Below are positions 6,218 through 13,240 of a stretch of 16,309 nucleotides of DNA, piece after piece; position 1 is the stretch's first letter; every line of letters begins with the position of its first letter. Below the pieces are notes generated by a model. It had not been told where the DNA came from, did no database searches, and saw nothing but the letters and a program-made list of their open reading frames with translations. Source of the DNA: Clostridiaceae bacterium (GTDB lineage: Bacteria; Bacillota; Clostridia; Lachnospirales; Lachnospiraceae); NCBI GenBank assembly GCA_018378255.1, contig JAGZXV010000137.1, positions 1-16,309 on the forward strand, given 5' to 3'. The position numbers were made by a program, and so were the translations under genes.

Positions 6218-7153
6218 TTAACTAATCTCCATTATTCTCACCCCACCGAATAACTCCTTAACCATCTCCGGCTCCACATACCCCACCTTACTGAACTTCG
6301 CATTGCAGATCCCGCAGGCCATAGCCAGCCTCACGCAGTCCTTGGCGGAATACCCCCGCTTCACTCCGATGCAGAACCCGGCGACCGAAGCATCGCCGCT
6401 GCCGATGGTTGAAACCACCTCTTCTTTGGGAATCACCGCCCTAAATATCCCTTTTTCGTTTAAGAATATACCGCCTGATTCGCCGGTGGAGATCAGAAGA
6501 TTTTCCACGCCCATTTCCAGCATCCGTTTCCCTGATTTGATGATATTCTCCACATTTTCCTCCTCGGTTATGGAAAACAGCTCCGACAATTCGCTGAAAT
6601 TCGGCTTAGAAAAATAATATCGGCCGGGAAAGGACTTCTCCAGGTAAACTCCGGTGGCATCCAGGATGCATTTGCTTCCATGCATTTCACAGATACCGCT
6701 GACTTTCCGGTAAATGTCCTCGCTCATCCCCTTCATGGGAATCCCGGAGCAGATCACCATGTCGCCTTCACGTAAATCCCCTTCCAGGGCATCCAGAAAC
6801 TGCTGTTCCTCATACTCCCCCACTTCCGGGCCAGGTTCCGTGATCTCCGTTTCCTTCCTGTTTCTGTTGTCGATAATATTGATGGTAGTCCTGGTTTCCC
6901 CTGAGGTCTGAAACGCTTTGAACTCCACATCATACCTCTTCATATCATCAAAAACCAGCCGTCCGTTGCCGCCTCCTAAAAATCCATAGAGGACACTGTG
7001 TTCTCCCATCAAGCTCATGACTCTGGCTATGTTAATGCCTTTTCCTCCAACGTATATTTTAGGGGGAACTTCATAAAACTTGGTTGCTGCGCAGAAATCA
7101 TCGATATAATACACGCGGTCAATCACTGGATTTAAACAAATTACCCGTATCAT
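6218..7153 (-). CDS. PfkB-family hexose-phosphate kinase (1-phosphofructokinase/tagatose-6-phosphate kinase-like), 311 aa
   Basis: A PfkB-type sugar kinase of the FruK/LacC subgroup: it opens with VICLNPVIDRVYYID, and has 'VGGKGINIARVM' (about 35-46, the first PfkB signature) and 'IGSGDASVAG' (about 250-259) with D254 as catalytic base and the anion hole around it. Family members put a phosphate from ATP on C1 or C6 of a ketose phosphate. The start is ATG at 7153, with AGGAGG ideally placed; a GTG 15 bases upstream would include that ribosome site and is unlikely. It is the last gene of the operon, 20 bases after an aldolase that would split its product. There is no sugar PTS nearby, so its substrate must come in by the ABC importer or be made inside the cell. 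Confidence 0.85.
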   Translation of the reverse strand: MIRVICLNPVIDRVYYIDDFCAATKFYEVPPKIYVGGKGINIARVMSLMGEHSVLYGFLGGGNGRLVFDDMKRYDVEFKAFQTSGETRTTINIIDNRNRKETEITEPGPEVGEYEEQQFLDALEGDLREGDMVICSGIPMKGMSEDIYRKVSGICEMHGSKCILDATGVYLEKSFPGRYYFSKPNFSELSELFSITEEENVENIIKSGKRMLEMGVENLLISTGESGGIFLNEKGIFRAVIPKEEVVSTIGSGDASVAGFCIGVKRGYSAKDCVRLAMACGICNAKFSKVGYVEPEMVKELFGGVRIMEIS

Positions 7154-7173
7154 GCTTTTCCTCCTCACAGCAA

Positions 7174-8100
7174 TCAGTATCTTCCGGCACTGTCCAGAAC
7201 TTCTTTCATTTTGTGTTCCACCTCTTTTTGAAATGCCTCCGCTCCGGGCTGCAGATATTTCCGCGGATCATAGATATCCGGCTTATCATTGAGGAACTTT
7301 CTCACCGCAGTGGTGAAAACCAGGAAATTGTCCACATCCATATTCACTTTCCGCACCCCCATTTTAACCGCTTTGGCAATGCTTTCTTCGCAGCAGTTCC
7401 GCAGATATTCCACCCGTCCCCCCTGGTCGTTGCAGGCATCGATCAGTTCCGGGGGCAGGGATGCCGCGCCATGAAGCACATAGGGGTAATCCGGTTTTTT
7501 CGAAACGATCTGTTCCAGCAGCCCAAAATCCAGCGGCAGATAATCATCGCCGGACACTCCGCCATGGGAGGTTCCTACGGCAACCGCCAAAGCGTCGCAC
7601 CCTGATTCCCCAATAAACCGCTGGGCCAGATCCGGATTGGTAAAAACTGCTTTTTCCGCAAATACCAGATCTTCAAACCCAGGAAGACATCCCAGCTCTG
7701 CCTCCACCCACACATCCCTTTCATGAGCATATGCTGCGACCTCCTTTGTTTTTGACACGTTTTCTTCATAGGAAAGATGTGAACCGTCAAACATCACCGC
7801 CTGCACCCCCGCATCAACGGCCTCTTTACAGGCTTCAACGGTGGAACAGTGGTCGTGCTGGATGAATACGGGCATTTCGTAATTTTCAGCCATGCATTTG
7901 ATGATGTCCACATAAGATTTTAAATGCTTCACATATTTTCTGGCTCCCATGGAAATCTGGATAATTGCAGGCGAACGCTGGGCTTTGCAGGCTTCCAGAA
8001 CCGCCAGAATCCCCTCTATGGAAAATGTGTTGAATGCCCCAAGCCCGTAATTGTGCCGGATTGCATCCTGATATAATTCTTTTGGTGCTTTCAGTCCCAT
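7174..8100 (-). CDS. Class II ketose-bisphosphate aldolase (fructose/tagatose-bisphosphate type), 308 aa
   Basis: A zinc-dependent class II aldolase of the Fba/GatY/KbaY family and usual length. Visible are 'IQHDHCST' with D83 (acid/base) and H84 (zinc), 'VMFDGSHLSYEENVSKTK' (103-120), 'VEAELG' with E135, 'GTSHGG' with H179 (zinc) and 'VLHGAASLP' with H210 (zinc), then 'VNMDVD' near 252 for phosphate/ketose binding. It splits a ketose 1,6-bisphosphate-like compound into DHAP and an aldehyde. The residue before D83 is His rather than the common Leu of 'HLDH', suggesting a separate subgroup. Its ATG overlaps the end of the hydrolase gene by 10 bases, so translation is coupled. Exact substrate not determined by the sequence. 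Confidence 0.88.
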   Translation of the reverse strand: MGLKAPKELYQDAIRHNYGLGAFNTFSIEGILAVLEACKAQRSPAIIQISMGARKYVKHLKSYVDIIKCMAENYEMPVFIQHDHCSTVEACKEAVDAGVQAVMFDGSHLSYEENVSKTKEVAAYAHERDVWVEAELGCLPGFEDLVFAEKAVFTNPDLAQRFIGESGCDALAVAVGTSHGGVSGDDYLPLDFGLLEQIVSKKPDYPYVLHGAASLPPELIDACNDQGGRVEYLRNCCEESIAKAVKMGVRKVNMDVDNFLVFTTAVRKFLNDKPDIYDPRKYLQPGAEAFQKEVEHKMKEVLDSAGRY

Positions 8101-8921
8101 TCGTTAACCACCTCTTTGATTTTTTCTATATAATCTCTGATTTCATTCAATACTTCGTACAAGTTCCCGGGCTCGTTAAACCAGGCATGGGCCTTTCCCG
8201 GGAAAACCCGGATCTCAGCACGGCCCTGTTCCCGCTCTGCTGCCCGTTTCATGGCTTCGCATTGTTCCAAAGGCACAACAGTATCTTCACTGCCATGAAG
8301 CAGCAGCAGGTTGAGACCCGCTTTTTTGCGGCATACAGGAGAAGTCTCCTTCCGCAAATCCTCATCATGCGGAGCGCCGTTTAAATATGCCTCCACATTT
8401 TTTTGCTCTTCCTGATTCCTCTCGTAAAAGTCTAAAAGATCATAAATGCCATTTAGAAAGACGCCGTTTCTGGGCTGAAAGCATATTTCAGGTTCCAGAC
8501 CATACTTTTTCAGTAAATCGACTTCTGCCATCATCGCCATCGCCCCAATATTCGCTCCGGGAGAGCCGCCGATCAAACAGACCCACTCCGGACAGATCCC
8601 ATATGGTTCCCTGTGATTCCAAAGCCACCGAAGCACGCTCAGGCAGTCGATCACCGGAGCGGGATATCCGTGTTCAGGCGCTGTCCGGTACTGCATGGTG
8701 ATGCAAAGCGCCCCTGTCACCATGGAAAGCCAGGAGGCGGCAGCGAAAAACTGGTCTTTGTCTCCTCCCACAAACCCGCCTCCATGAATAAAAACCAGAG
8801 CCGGACGTTTCCCGTCTCCAATCCTGTTATTGAAAATGTCACAGGCTATCTCATTTCCATCCAATCCGGCAATCCTGTAATCCCTCATAAATATCCGGGA
8901 TGCCGTCGTCGTTTCACTCAC
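8091..8921 (-). CDS. Alpha/beta hydrolase, HSL/acetyl-esterase type, 276 aa
   Basis: Motifs of the hormone-sensitive-lipase-like esterase group: 'FIHGGGFVGGD' (oxyanion hole, about 44-54), 'IGGSPGANIG' with nucleophile S120, 'LLHGSEDTVVP' with D213, and 'GKAHAWF' with H245. No signal peptide, so it acts in the cytoplasm, probably on a small carboxylic ester. The start is a GTG at 8921, preceded by GGAG and placed only 2 bases after the stop of the binding-protein gene; the next ATG (8888) has no good ribosome site. It lies between an ABC importer and aldolase/kinase genes, so it may remove an acyl group from the imported compound before phosphorylation. That role is inference. Confidence 0.85.
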   Translation of the reverse strand: MSETTTASRIFMRDYRIAGLDGNEIACDIFNNRIGDGKRPALVFIHGGGFVGGDKDQFFAAASWLSMVTGALCITMQYRTAPEHGYPAPVIDCLSVLRWLWNHREPYGICPEWVCLIGGSPGANIGAMAMMAEVDLLKKYGLEPEICFQPRNGVFLNGIYDLLDFYERNQEEQKNVEAYLNGAPHDEDLRKETSPVCRKKAGLNLLLLHGSEDTVVPLEQCEAMKRAAEREQGRAEIRVFPGKAHAWFNEPGNLYEVLNEIRDYIEKIKEVVNEWD

Positions 8922-8923
8922 CT

Positions 8924-10081
8924 TTACTCCACTCCTATTTCCTGCATCGCCTGCTCCAAATATTGAAGTTTTACATATTCTTCCGGCAAAACGTCATATT
9001 GGGCATCCAAAAGTCCGGCGTCTAAAAACATGGTCTTCATGGTGTCATACCATTTCAGCATGGTTTTGTCCTCTGCCAGCTCTTTCATCTCCTTGTTATT
9101 CAGCCAGTTTGTCTTTTCCACCACCAGATAGGCGGTATCGTAATCCGTGTTTATGTAGTCAGCCACTTTCTGAACCGTATCTTCCATATTGTTGTAACGG
9201 TCTTCAGTGCCTTTCAGCCATGCTTTCAGGAACCGCACCACTACATCTTCATTTTTATCCAGAAACTTGTTGGTAGTTACCCAGCTGTTGGTGAATACTG
9301 CATCGGGAAGAAAATCTTTGGAACCGCTGATGGTCAGCACCTTTTCTTCTCCCATCTCTTTTCTGATCTGGTCCGTATAAGGGGCTTCAATGGAAATGGC
9401 ATCGATCTGGCCGGTCATAAACGCCGTCACTTTTCCCGATGCGTCCATATTGATCATGTTCACATCCGTTTTTTCCATGCCGTTAAGCTTCAATGCCATG
9501 GAAAGCACCAATTCAGATGTGGTTCCGGCCGAAATTGCCACATTCTTTCCCTTCAGGTCCGCCACCGATTGAATGTCTCCATCTGCTTTAACCATGATTT
9601 CCCCGCTCAAATCCGTACTGTCGAGGGCCAGGATCGCACACTGCCCCTGAGGCGCGAATACATGGGCTCCCACTCCCAGATAACCGATATCGATATCGCC
9701 TGAGGCCATGGCCGCCAGTTCCGTTGCCCCGGAAGTGAACTGAACCAGCTCTACTTCCAGATTTTCTTCTTCAAAATAGCCATTGTCAATTGCATTCAGG
9801 ATACCTCCTACCCCAGTGATGTGGGGATGAAAGGCGATTTTTATCTTGGCCCGTTCCGGTTTTTTTGCGGTTTCTGCCGCCGAAGAAGGGGCTGCCTCTG
9901 TTCTGTTCTCCTCCGATGAGGCGGCCGTCTCTGTTCCTGCTGACTGTGCCTCTGTTTTCACGGCCTCACCTTCTCCGGCAGCTGCCGCGTCAGCCTTTTT
10001 TCCGGAACCGCAGCCGGTAACTCCAAATGCCATGCCTGCCGCAAGGCCCATTGCCAGGATTGATGCCATCTGTCTTTTCAT
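8924..10081 (-). CDS. ABC transporter substrate-binding lipoprotein, SsuA/TauA/NMT1 type, 385 aa
   Basis: A lipoprotein signal peptide ends in VTGC with lipidated C24, followed by an Ala/Glu/Ser/Thr-rich linker to about residue 75. The mature part has the NMT1/THI5-like fold pattern: 'IKIAFHPHITGVGGILNAI' (first strand and binding loop), 'GYFEEENLEVELVQFTSGATELAAMASGDIDIGYLG', 'VADLKGKNVAISAGTTSELVL' and 'FMTGQIDAISIEAPYTDQI'. This family binds taurine, alkanesulfonates, nitrate, aromatic acids or pyrimidine precursors. The cognate ATPase and permease lie directly upstream. The combination with sugar-phosphate enzymes is unusual for this family, so the ligand may be an anionic sugar. Family sure, ligand unknown. 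Confidence 0.87.
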   Translation of the reverse strand: MKRQMASILAMGLAAGMAFGVTGCGSGKKADAAAAGEGEAVKTEAQSAGTETAASSEENRTEAAPSSAAETAKKPERAKIKIAFHPHITGVGGILNAIDNGYFEEENLEVELVQFTSGATELAAMASGDIDIGYLGVGAHVFAPQGQCAILALDSTDLSGEIMVKADGDIQSVADLKGKNVAISAGTTSELVLSMALKLNGMEKTDVNMINMDASGKVTAFMTGQIDAISIEAPYTDQIRKEMGEEKVLTISGSKDFLPDAVFTNSWVTTNKFLDKNEDVVVRFLKAWLKGTEDRYNNMEDTVQKVADYINTDYDTAYLVVEKTNWLNNKEMKELAEDKTMLKWYDTMKTMFLDAGLLDAQYDVLPEEYVKLQYLEQAMQEIGVE

Positions 10082-10101
10082 AAACGTTTTCTCCTTTTCC
10101 T

Positions 10102-10896
10102 TTATTTTGCATTCTGCAGATATTCTTTATAAACCTTATTCCATATGCTGTTCTTCATCTCGTTGAATTCCGGGGTCAGCTTTGTCTCCTGGTTTCTGGG
10201 ATATGGAAGGTGAACGTCCACAATCTCCCGGATCCGCCCCGGCCCGGCACTCATTATGATGATTTTAGTAGAAAGCAGGACAGCCTCCTCCACATCATGG
10301 GTGATGAAAAAACAGGTTTTTTTCTCCTGCTGCCAGGTGTTGAGCAGGTTTTCCTGAAGCTGTGCCCTGGTCTGGGCGTCCAGCGCGCCAAAGGGTTCAT
10401 CCATCAAAAGCACTTCCGGATTCGTGGCATAAGCCCTGGCAATGGCCACACGCTGTTTCATACCGCCTGACAGTTCCTTTGGAAATGAAGATGCAAACTT
10501 TTCAAGTCCCACAATTCTTATGTATTTTCCGGCGATTTCCCGGCGTTTCTCTTTGGGCACGCCTTTCATTTTCAGGCCGAACTCTACATTCTTTTCCACA
10601 GTGAGCCAGGGATACAACGCGTACTGCTGGAACACCACGCCCTTTCCTTTTCCCGGCCCGGTCACCAGTTCCCCTCTGACATGCACAGTTCCGGTCGAAG
10701 GAGGATACAGGCCGGCAATGATATTCATCAGCGTCGTCTTTCCGCAGCCGGACGGCCCTACCACACAGATAAATTCATTCTTATCTACGGTTAAGTTCAC
10801 TTCATCCAGGGCTAAAAAACTGCCGTCCTTCTTTTCAAATGACTTTGTCACACCGGAGATTTCAATTTCAAAATTATTTTTATTTTCAGCTCCCAT
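10102..10896 (-). CDS. ABC transporter ATPase, SsuB/TauB type, 264 aa
   Basis: Walker A 'GPSGCGKTT' (47-55), Q-loop 'VFQQYALYPWLTV' (88-100), signature 'LSGGMKQR' (142-149), Walker B 'LLMDEP' (163-168), D-loop 'ALDAQT' and switch H200 ('ITHDVEEAV') are all intact. The 'FQQYALYPWLTV' Q-loop is typical of the nitrate/taurine/sulfonate importer group. It energises import through the adjacent permease. The ATG is 1 base after the permease stop; the ribosome site overlaps the end of that gene. It precedes the binding-protein gene by 20 bases. Confidence 0.93.
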   Translation of the reverse strand: MGAENKNNFEIEISGVTKSFEKKDGSFLALDEVNLTVDKNEFICVVGPSGCGKTTLMNIIAGLYPPSTGTVHVRGELVTGPGKGKGVVFQQYALYPWLTVEKNVEFGLKMKGVPKEKRREIAGKYIRIVGLEKFASSFPKELSGGMKQRVAIARAYATNPEVLLMDEPFGALDAQTRAQLQENLLNTWQQEKKTCFFITHDVEEAVLLSTKIIIMSAGPGRIREIVDVHLPYPRNQETKLTPEFNEMKNSIWNKVYKEYLQNAK

Positions 10897-10897
10897 T

Positions 10898-11674
10898 TTA
10901 TTTCACCTCCTGCCAGGAAGTCAGACGTTTTTCCAAAAACAGAACCAGTTTATCGAATAGAAAACCGATAATTCCGATGATGATAATGCCTAACAGCACC
11001 ACATCCATTTTAAAATACATGCCGGCCTGCTGGATCATGGTGCCCAGACCGCTGGCGGCTCCTGTCAGCTCGGCTGCAACCAGTGTTGTCAGGGCGGAGG
11101 CCAGCCCCAGGCGGACGCCGGTCAGGATGTAGGGAACAGCCGCCGGAACTACCACATGAATGAAGATCTGGGCATCGTTGGCATCGAATACTTTCGCCGC
11201 CTTTATCAGGGTGGGATCTACATTTTTAACGCCCTGATAGATGGTGACAACCATAGTCAGGAATACGGCGAAGAATATAATCATGATCTTTGCAGTAGTT
11301 CCGATCCCAAATGTGGCGATCACAATCGGGATCAGGGCAATGGGAGGGATCGTCCTCAAAAACTGAATCCACGGCTCCACAATAACCCGGAAATTCTCGT
11401 ACCAGCCCAGCAGAAATGCCACTGGTATGGAAAAGATAAACCCCATCAAAAATCCTCCGATCACCCGGATCAGGCTGTCCCGGATCTGTATGATCAGGTA
11501 TCCCGACTGAAGGTTGGAAGCCAGGGCCCGCAGCACTTTGGGCGGAGATACGATAACGCTTTTAATATCCGGCATGGATGAAATAATACACCATACAAGA
11601 ACCGCAGCTGCCGCGGATATGATCAGGCAGACCGTGTTATATAACCCCTTGTGATATAATTTTAATTTGTTCAT
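10898..11674 (-). CDS. ABC transporter permease, SsuC/TauC type, 258 aa
   Basis: A BPD_transp_1 permease with six likely membrane helices (first at about 14-34, last at about 230-248). The cytoplasmic coupling loop is visible as 'VAELTGAASGLGTMIQQA' in the C-terminal third. 'FLRTIPPIALIPIVIATFGIGTTAKI' is the conserved block of the SsuC/TauC/NrtB group. It is the first gene of the operon after the LacI operator at 11711-11732, with GAGGAGG before its ATG. It forms the membrane channel for the importer with two copies of the ATPase. Confidence 0.92.
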   Translation of the reverse strand: MNKLKLYHKGLYNTVCLIISAAAAVLVWCIISSMPDIKSVIVSPPKVLRALASNLQSGYLIIQIRDSLIRVIGGFLMGFIFSIPVAFLLGWYENFRVIVEPWIQFLRTIPPIALIPIVIATFGIGTTAKIMIIFFAVFLTMVVTIYQGVKNVDPTLIKAAKVFDANDAQIFIHVVVPAAVPYILTGVRLGLASALTTLVAAELTGAASGLGTMIQQAGMYFKMDVVLLGIIIIGIIGFLFDKLVLFLEKRLTSWQEVK

Positions 11675-11710
11675 AGAGACCTCCTCGCTTATTCTGAAAC
11701 TAAATTGTTT

Positions 11711-11732
11711 TTATAGAAATCGTTTTCTATAA
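11711..11732. promoter_or_regulatory. LacI-type operator before the ABC importer operon
   Basis: Perfect 9-bp arms TTATAGAAA/TTTCTATAA around a TCGT centre, 37 bases before the permease ATG. The inner 16 bases, TAGAAATCGTTTTCTA, are identical to the site before lacI at 12768-12783. On the minus strand its left part supplies a TATAAA that could be the -10; no good -35 is visible. Confidence 0.75.
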
Positions 11733-11736
11733 GCAT

Positions 11737-11760
11737 AAAGATAAGAATTATCTTATCTTT
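11737..11760 (-). terminator. Short AT-rich hairpin at the end of lacI
   Basis: AAAGATAAGA and TCTTATCTTT form a perfect 10-bp stem with a 4-base loop that includes the lacI stop codon. The stem has few G-C pairs and no long T run follows, so it may only weakly end the lacI transcript, letting some read-through into the importer operon. Confidence 0.4.
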
Positions 11761-12755
11761 TTCACCGACCCCCTCTCCCTGATCCTGGAATCTAAAATAA
11801 TCTGCGTGCTGTATGTATTTTTTCCGGCCAGCAGTCCCGACAGAATTTCCCCCGCCTGATGTCCCATCTCAAGACTGTCCTGGTCCGCGCTGGTTATCTG
11901 GGGCGTGATATATTTGTTGCACTCCAGGCGGCCAAAGGCTGTCAGAGAAACATCGTCATAAACCTTCAGTCCCAGTTCCCTTAGTGCCAAAAGCGTTCCC
12001 TCCAGCATAATATTGTTGGCACAGTAAAGGGCCGTCGGCCTGTTTTCTTTCTGCATAATCCCCATCACATAATCATAGGCCTGGCGCTCGCTGAAATTGG
12101 ATGGGCTGATAAATGCCTCCGAAATGGGAAGTCCTGCATCCGTTAATGCCTGCTTAAATCCTTCCAGACGGCTGCTTCCATTGGGATTGGTCAGCGTAAC
12201 ATTGACAATTCCAATCCTTTCATGTCCGTTATCCGTCAAGAGCCTGGTCAGTTTATAAGAACAGTCAAAGTCGTTCCACAAAATCTGGTTGGTTGTTATA
12301 TTTTTAATTGTACGGTCAACTAAAACTACCGGTATTCCAAGGCTTAAACACTTCTGGATCTTTCCTCCGTCGGAATCCGAACTGGCAATCACAAGCCCGT
12401 CGATCCTTTTACCAACCAGGGTATCGATTAATTCCCGTTCCTTCTCAATACTTCCTCCGGAACTGGCAATTACCAGATGATATCCCATCTTGGAAACCTC
12501 AATCTCCAGCCCTTTTGCAATTTCCATGAAAAAATGGTTGGACAAATCCGCAACCACAAGCGCAATTAAATTGGTTTTATTGATCCGCAGGCTTCTCGCC
12601 ACCGCATTGGGATGGTATTCGAGCTGCTTCATCACAGCTTCTACCTTTTCCCGCACTTCCTGCCTCACAGGATAGTTGCCGTTAATAACTCTTGAAACTG
12701 TTGAGATGGAAACACCGGCTTCATTGGCGATGTCTTTGATCGTTATCTCTTTCAT
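11748..12755 (-). CDS. LacI/GalR-family transcriptional regulator, 335 aa
   Basis: The N-terminus 'TIKDIANEAGVSISTVSRVINGNYPVRQEVREKVEAVMKQLEYHPNAVARSLR' spans residues 5-57 and is a textbook LacI helix-turn-helix plus hinge helix. Residues about 60-330 are the periplasmic-binding-protein-like sugar-sensing domain, starting 'NLIALVVADLSNHFFMEIAKGLE' and with 'GLVIASSDSDGG' and 'TALYCANNIMLEGTLLALRELG'. It should bind a sugar or sugar phosphate and release operator DNA. Identical operators lie over its own promoter region (12768-12783) and before the ABC importer operon (11711-11732), so it very likely represses both. AAGGGG serves as ribosome site. The inducer is unknown but should relate to the imported compound. 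Confidence 0.93.
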   Translation of the reverse strand: MKEITIKDIANEAGVSISTVSRVINGNYPVRQEVREKVEAVMKQLEYHPNAVARSLRINKTNLIALVVADLSNHFFMEIAKGLEIEVSKMGYHLVIASSGGSIEKERELIDTLVGKRIDGLVIASSDSDGGKIQKCLSLGIPVVLVDRTIKNITTNQILWNDFDCSYKLTRLLTDNGHERIGIVNVTLTNPNGSSRLEGFKQALTDAGLPISEAFISPSNFSERQAYDYVMGIMQKENRPTALYCANNIMLEGTLLALRELGLKVYDDVSLTAFGRLECNKYITPQITSADQDSLEMGHQAGEILSGLLAGKNTYSTQIILDSRIRERGSVKKIR

Positions 12756-12767
12756 TGTTCCCCTTCT

Positions 12768-12783
12768 TAGAAATCGTTTTCTA
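12768..12783. promoter_or_regulatory. LacI-type operator before lacI (autoregulation)
   Basis: TAGAAATCGTTTTCTA, with perfect 6-bp arms and a TCGT centre, is the same 16 bases as in the operator before the importer operon. It lies between the -10 and the start codon of lacI, covering about +7 to +22 of its transcript. Confidence 0.75.
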
Positions 12784-12796
12784 TATTTCTTGTTTT

Positions 12797-12825
12797 AGAA
12801 TACTATTATTTTTTATTCATGTCAA
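12797..12825 (-). promoter_or_regulatory. Promoter of lacI
   Basis: Minus strand: perfect -35 TTGACA (complement 12820-12825), 17-base A/T-rich spacer, -10 TATTCT (complement 12797-12802). Transcription would start near 12790, just upstream of the operator. Confidence 0.65.
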
Positions 12826-12942
12826 TATATTTTGGTATTTTTATCATTTCTGCATAAAGATATCGGCTATTTTTATATAAATTGCCCAATATATTTATCG
12901 ATAACGTTTTCCGTGTATTATTCATTATGTATTCTCATCACT

Positions 12943-12981
12943 AAAAAATTGCGGAGCGCAGTATTGCTGCTGCTCTCCGCA
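12943..12981 (-). terminator. Minus-strand terminator, probably of the DUF3783 gene transcript
   Basis: On the minus strand TGCGGAG-(A)-GCAG pairs with CTGC-(G)-CTCCGCA around a short CAGCAATA loop, followed by ATTTTTT (12943-12949). No other minus-strand gene lies between it and the DUF3783 gene ending at 13241, so that transcript would carry a 3' untranslated region of about 260-300 bases including the structured repeat. Confidence 0.65.
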
Positions 12982-13021
12982 TATCCGCATTCACGGTTCA
13001 CTTTTTTGCTTCTCTTCCAAC

Positions 13022-13074
13022 CGTCCGTTTTCAGGGAAATCATCTGAGACGGGCGTTTTATTTTATTATTTTTA
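13022..13074 (+). terminator. Orphan + strand terminator
   Basis: CGTCCGTTTTCAG pairs with CTGAGACGGGCG (one bulged T, two or three wobbles) around a GGAAATCAT loop, followed by a long T-rich run TTTTATTTTATTATTTTT (13056-13073). No + strand gene is found upstream until 6068. It either ends an unrecognised small RNA or blocks antisense transcription. Confidence 0.55.
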
Positions 13075-13226
13075 GTAACAGTTCCGGACGGCGGAAACTT
13101 GTTGAAGAAAGGTTCTTACAAGCGGGCTTGACGCGCCTTTCTTCAACAATTTTCACATCGGATGGACATCCGATGCTTCTTGACCGGCTTTTTCGGTCAA
13201 GAAGATGGGCCGTTCTGGACAGTTAC
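13075..13226. repeat. Highly structured 152-bp repeat element with three inner hairpins
   Basis: Outer arms 13075-13092 and 13209-13226 (GTAACAGTTCCGGACGGC against GCCGTTCTGGACAGTTAC) pair with 14 Watson-Crick and 2 wobble pairs. Inside are three hairpins: 13099-13112 with 13136-13149 (perfect 14 bp, TTGTTGAAGAAAGG), its loop holding CAAGCGGGCTTG; 13156-13164 with 13167-13175 (perfect 9 bp, CATCGGATG); 13176-13186 with 13194-13204 (perfect 11 bp, CTTCTTGACCG). The outer arms recur as a 38-bp unit at 15154-15191 with no inner part. It looks like a non-autonomous mobile or palindromic repeat. No coding frame is seen. Confidence 0.7.
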
Positions 13227-13240
13227 AATTATTAATTGTA

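Noticed and set aside
7154..7168. GTG at 7168 as start of the PfkB kinase gene
   Set aside because: It would place the AGGAGG ribosome site inside the coding region; the ATG at 7153 follows it at normal spacing and starts with the conserved first strand.
7084..7605. 173-residue + strand open frame opposite the kinase/aldolase genes
   Set aside because: It lies antisense to well-conserved PfkB and class II aldolase coding sequence, has no ribosome site, and its translation resembles no family.
12899..12913. CGATAACGTTTTCCG as a third LacI or CcpA (cre) site
   Set aside because: It only loosely matches the 16-bp operator found twice here and the cre pattern, and no clear promoter is next to it.
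13075..13226. Cloverleaf-like layout suggesting a tRNA or tmRNA
   Set aside because: The stems are far longer than tRNA arms (18, 14, 9 and 11 bp), there is no T-loop or acceptor end, and the arms recur without the inner part.
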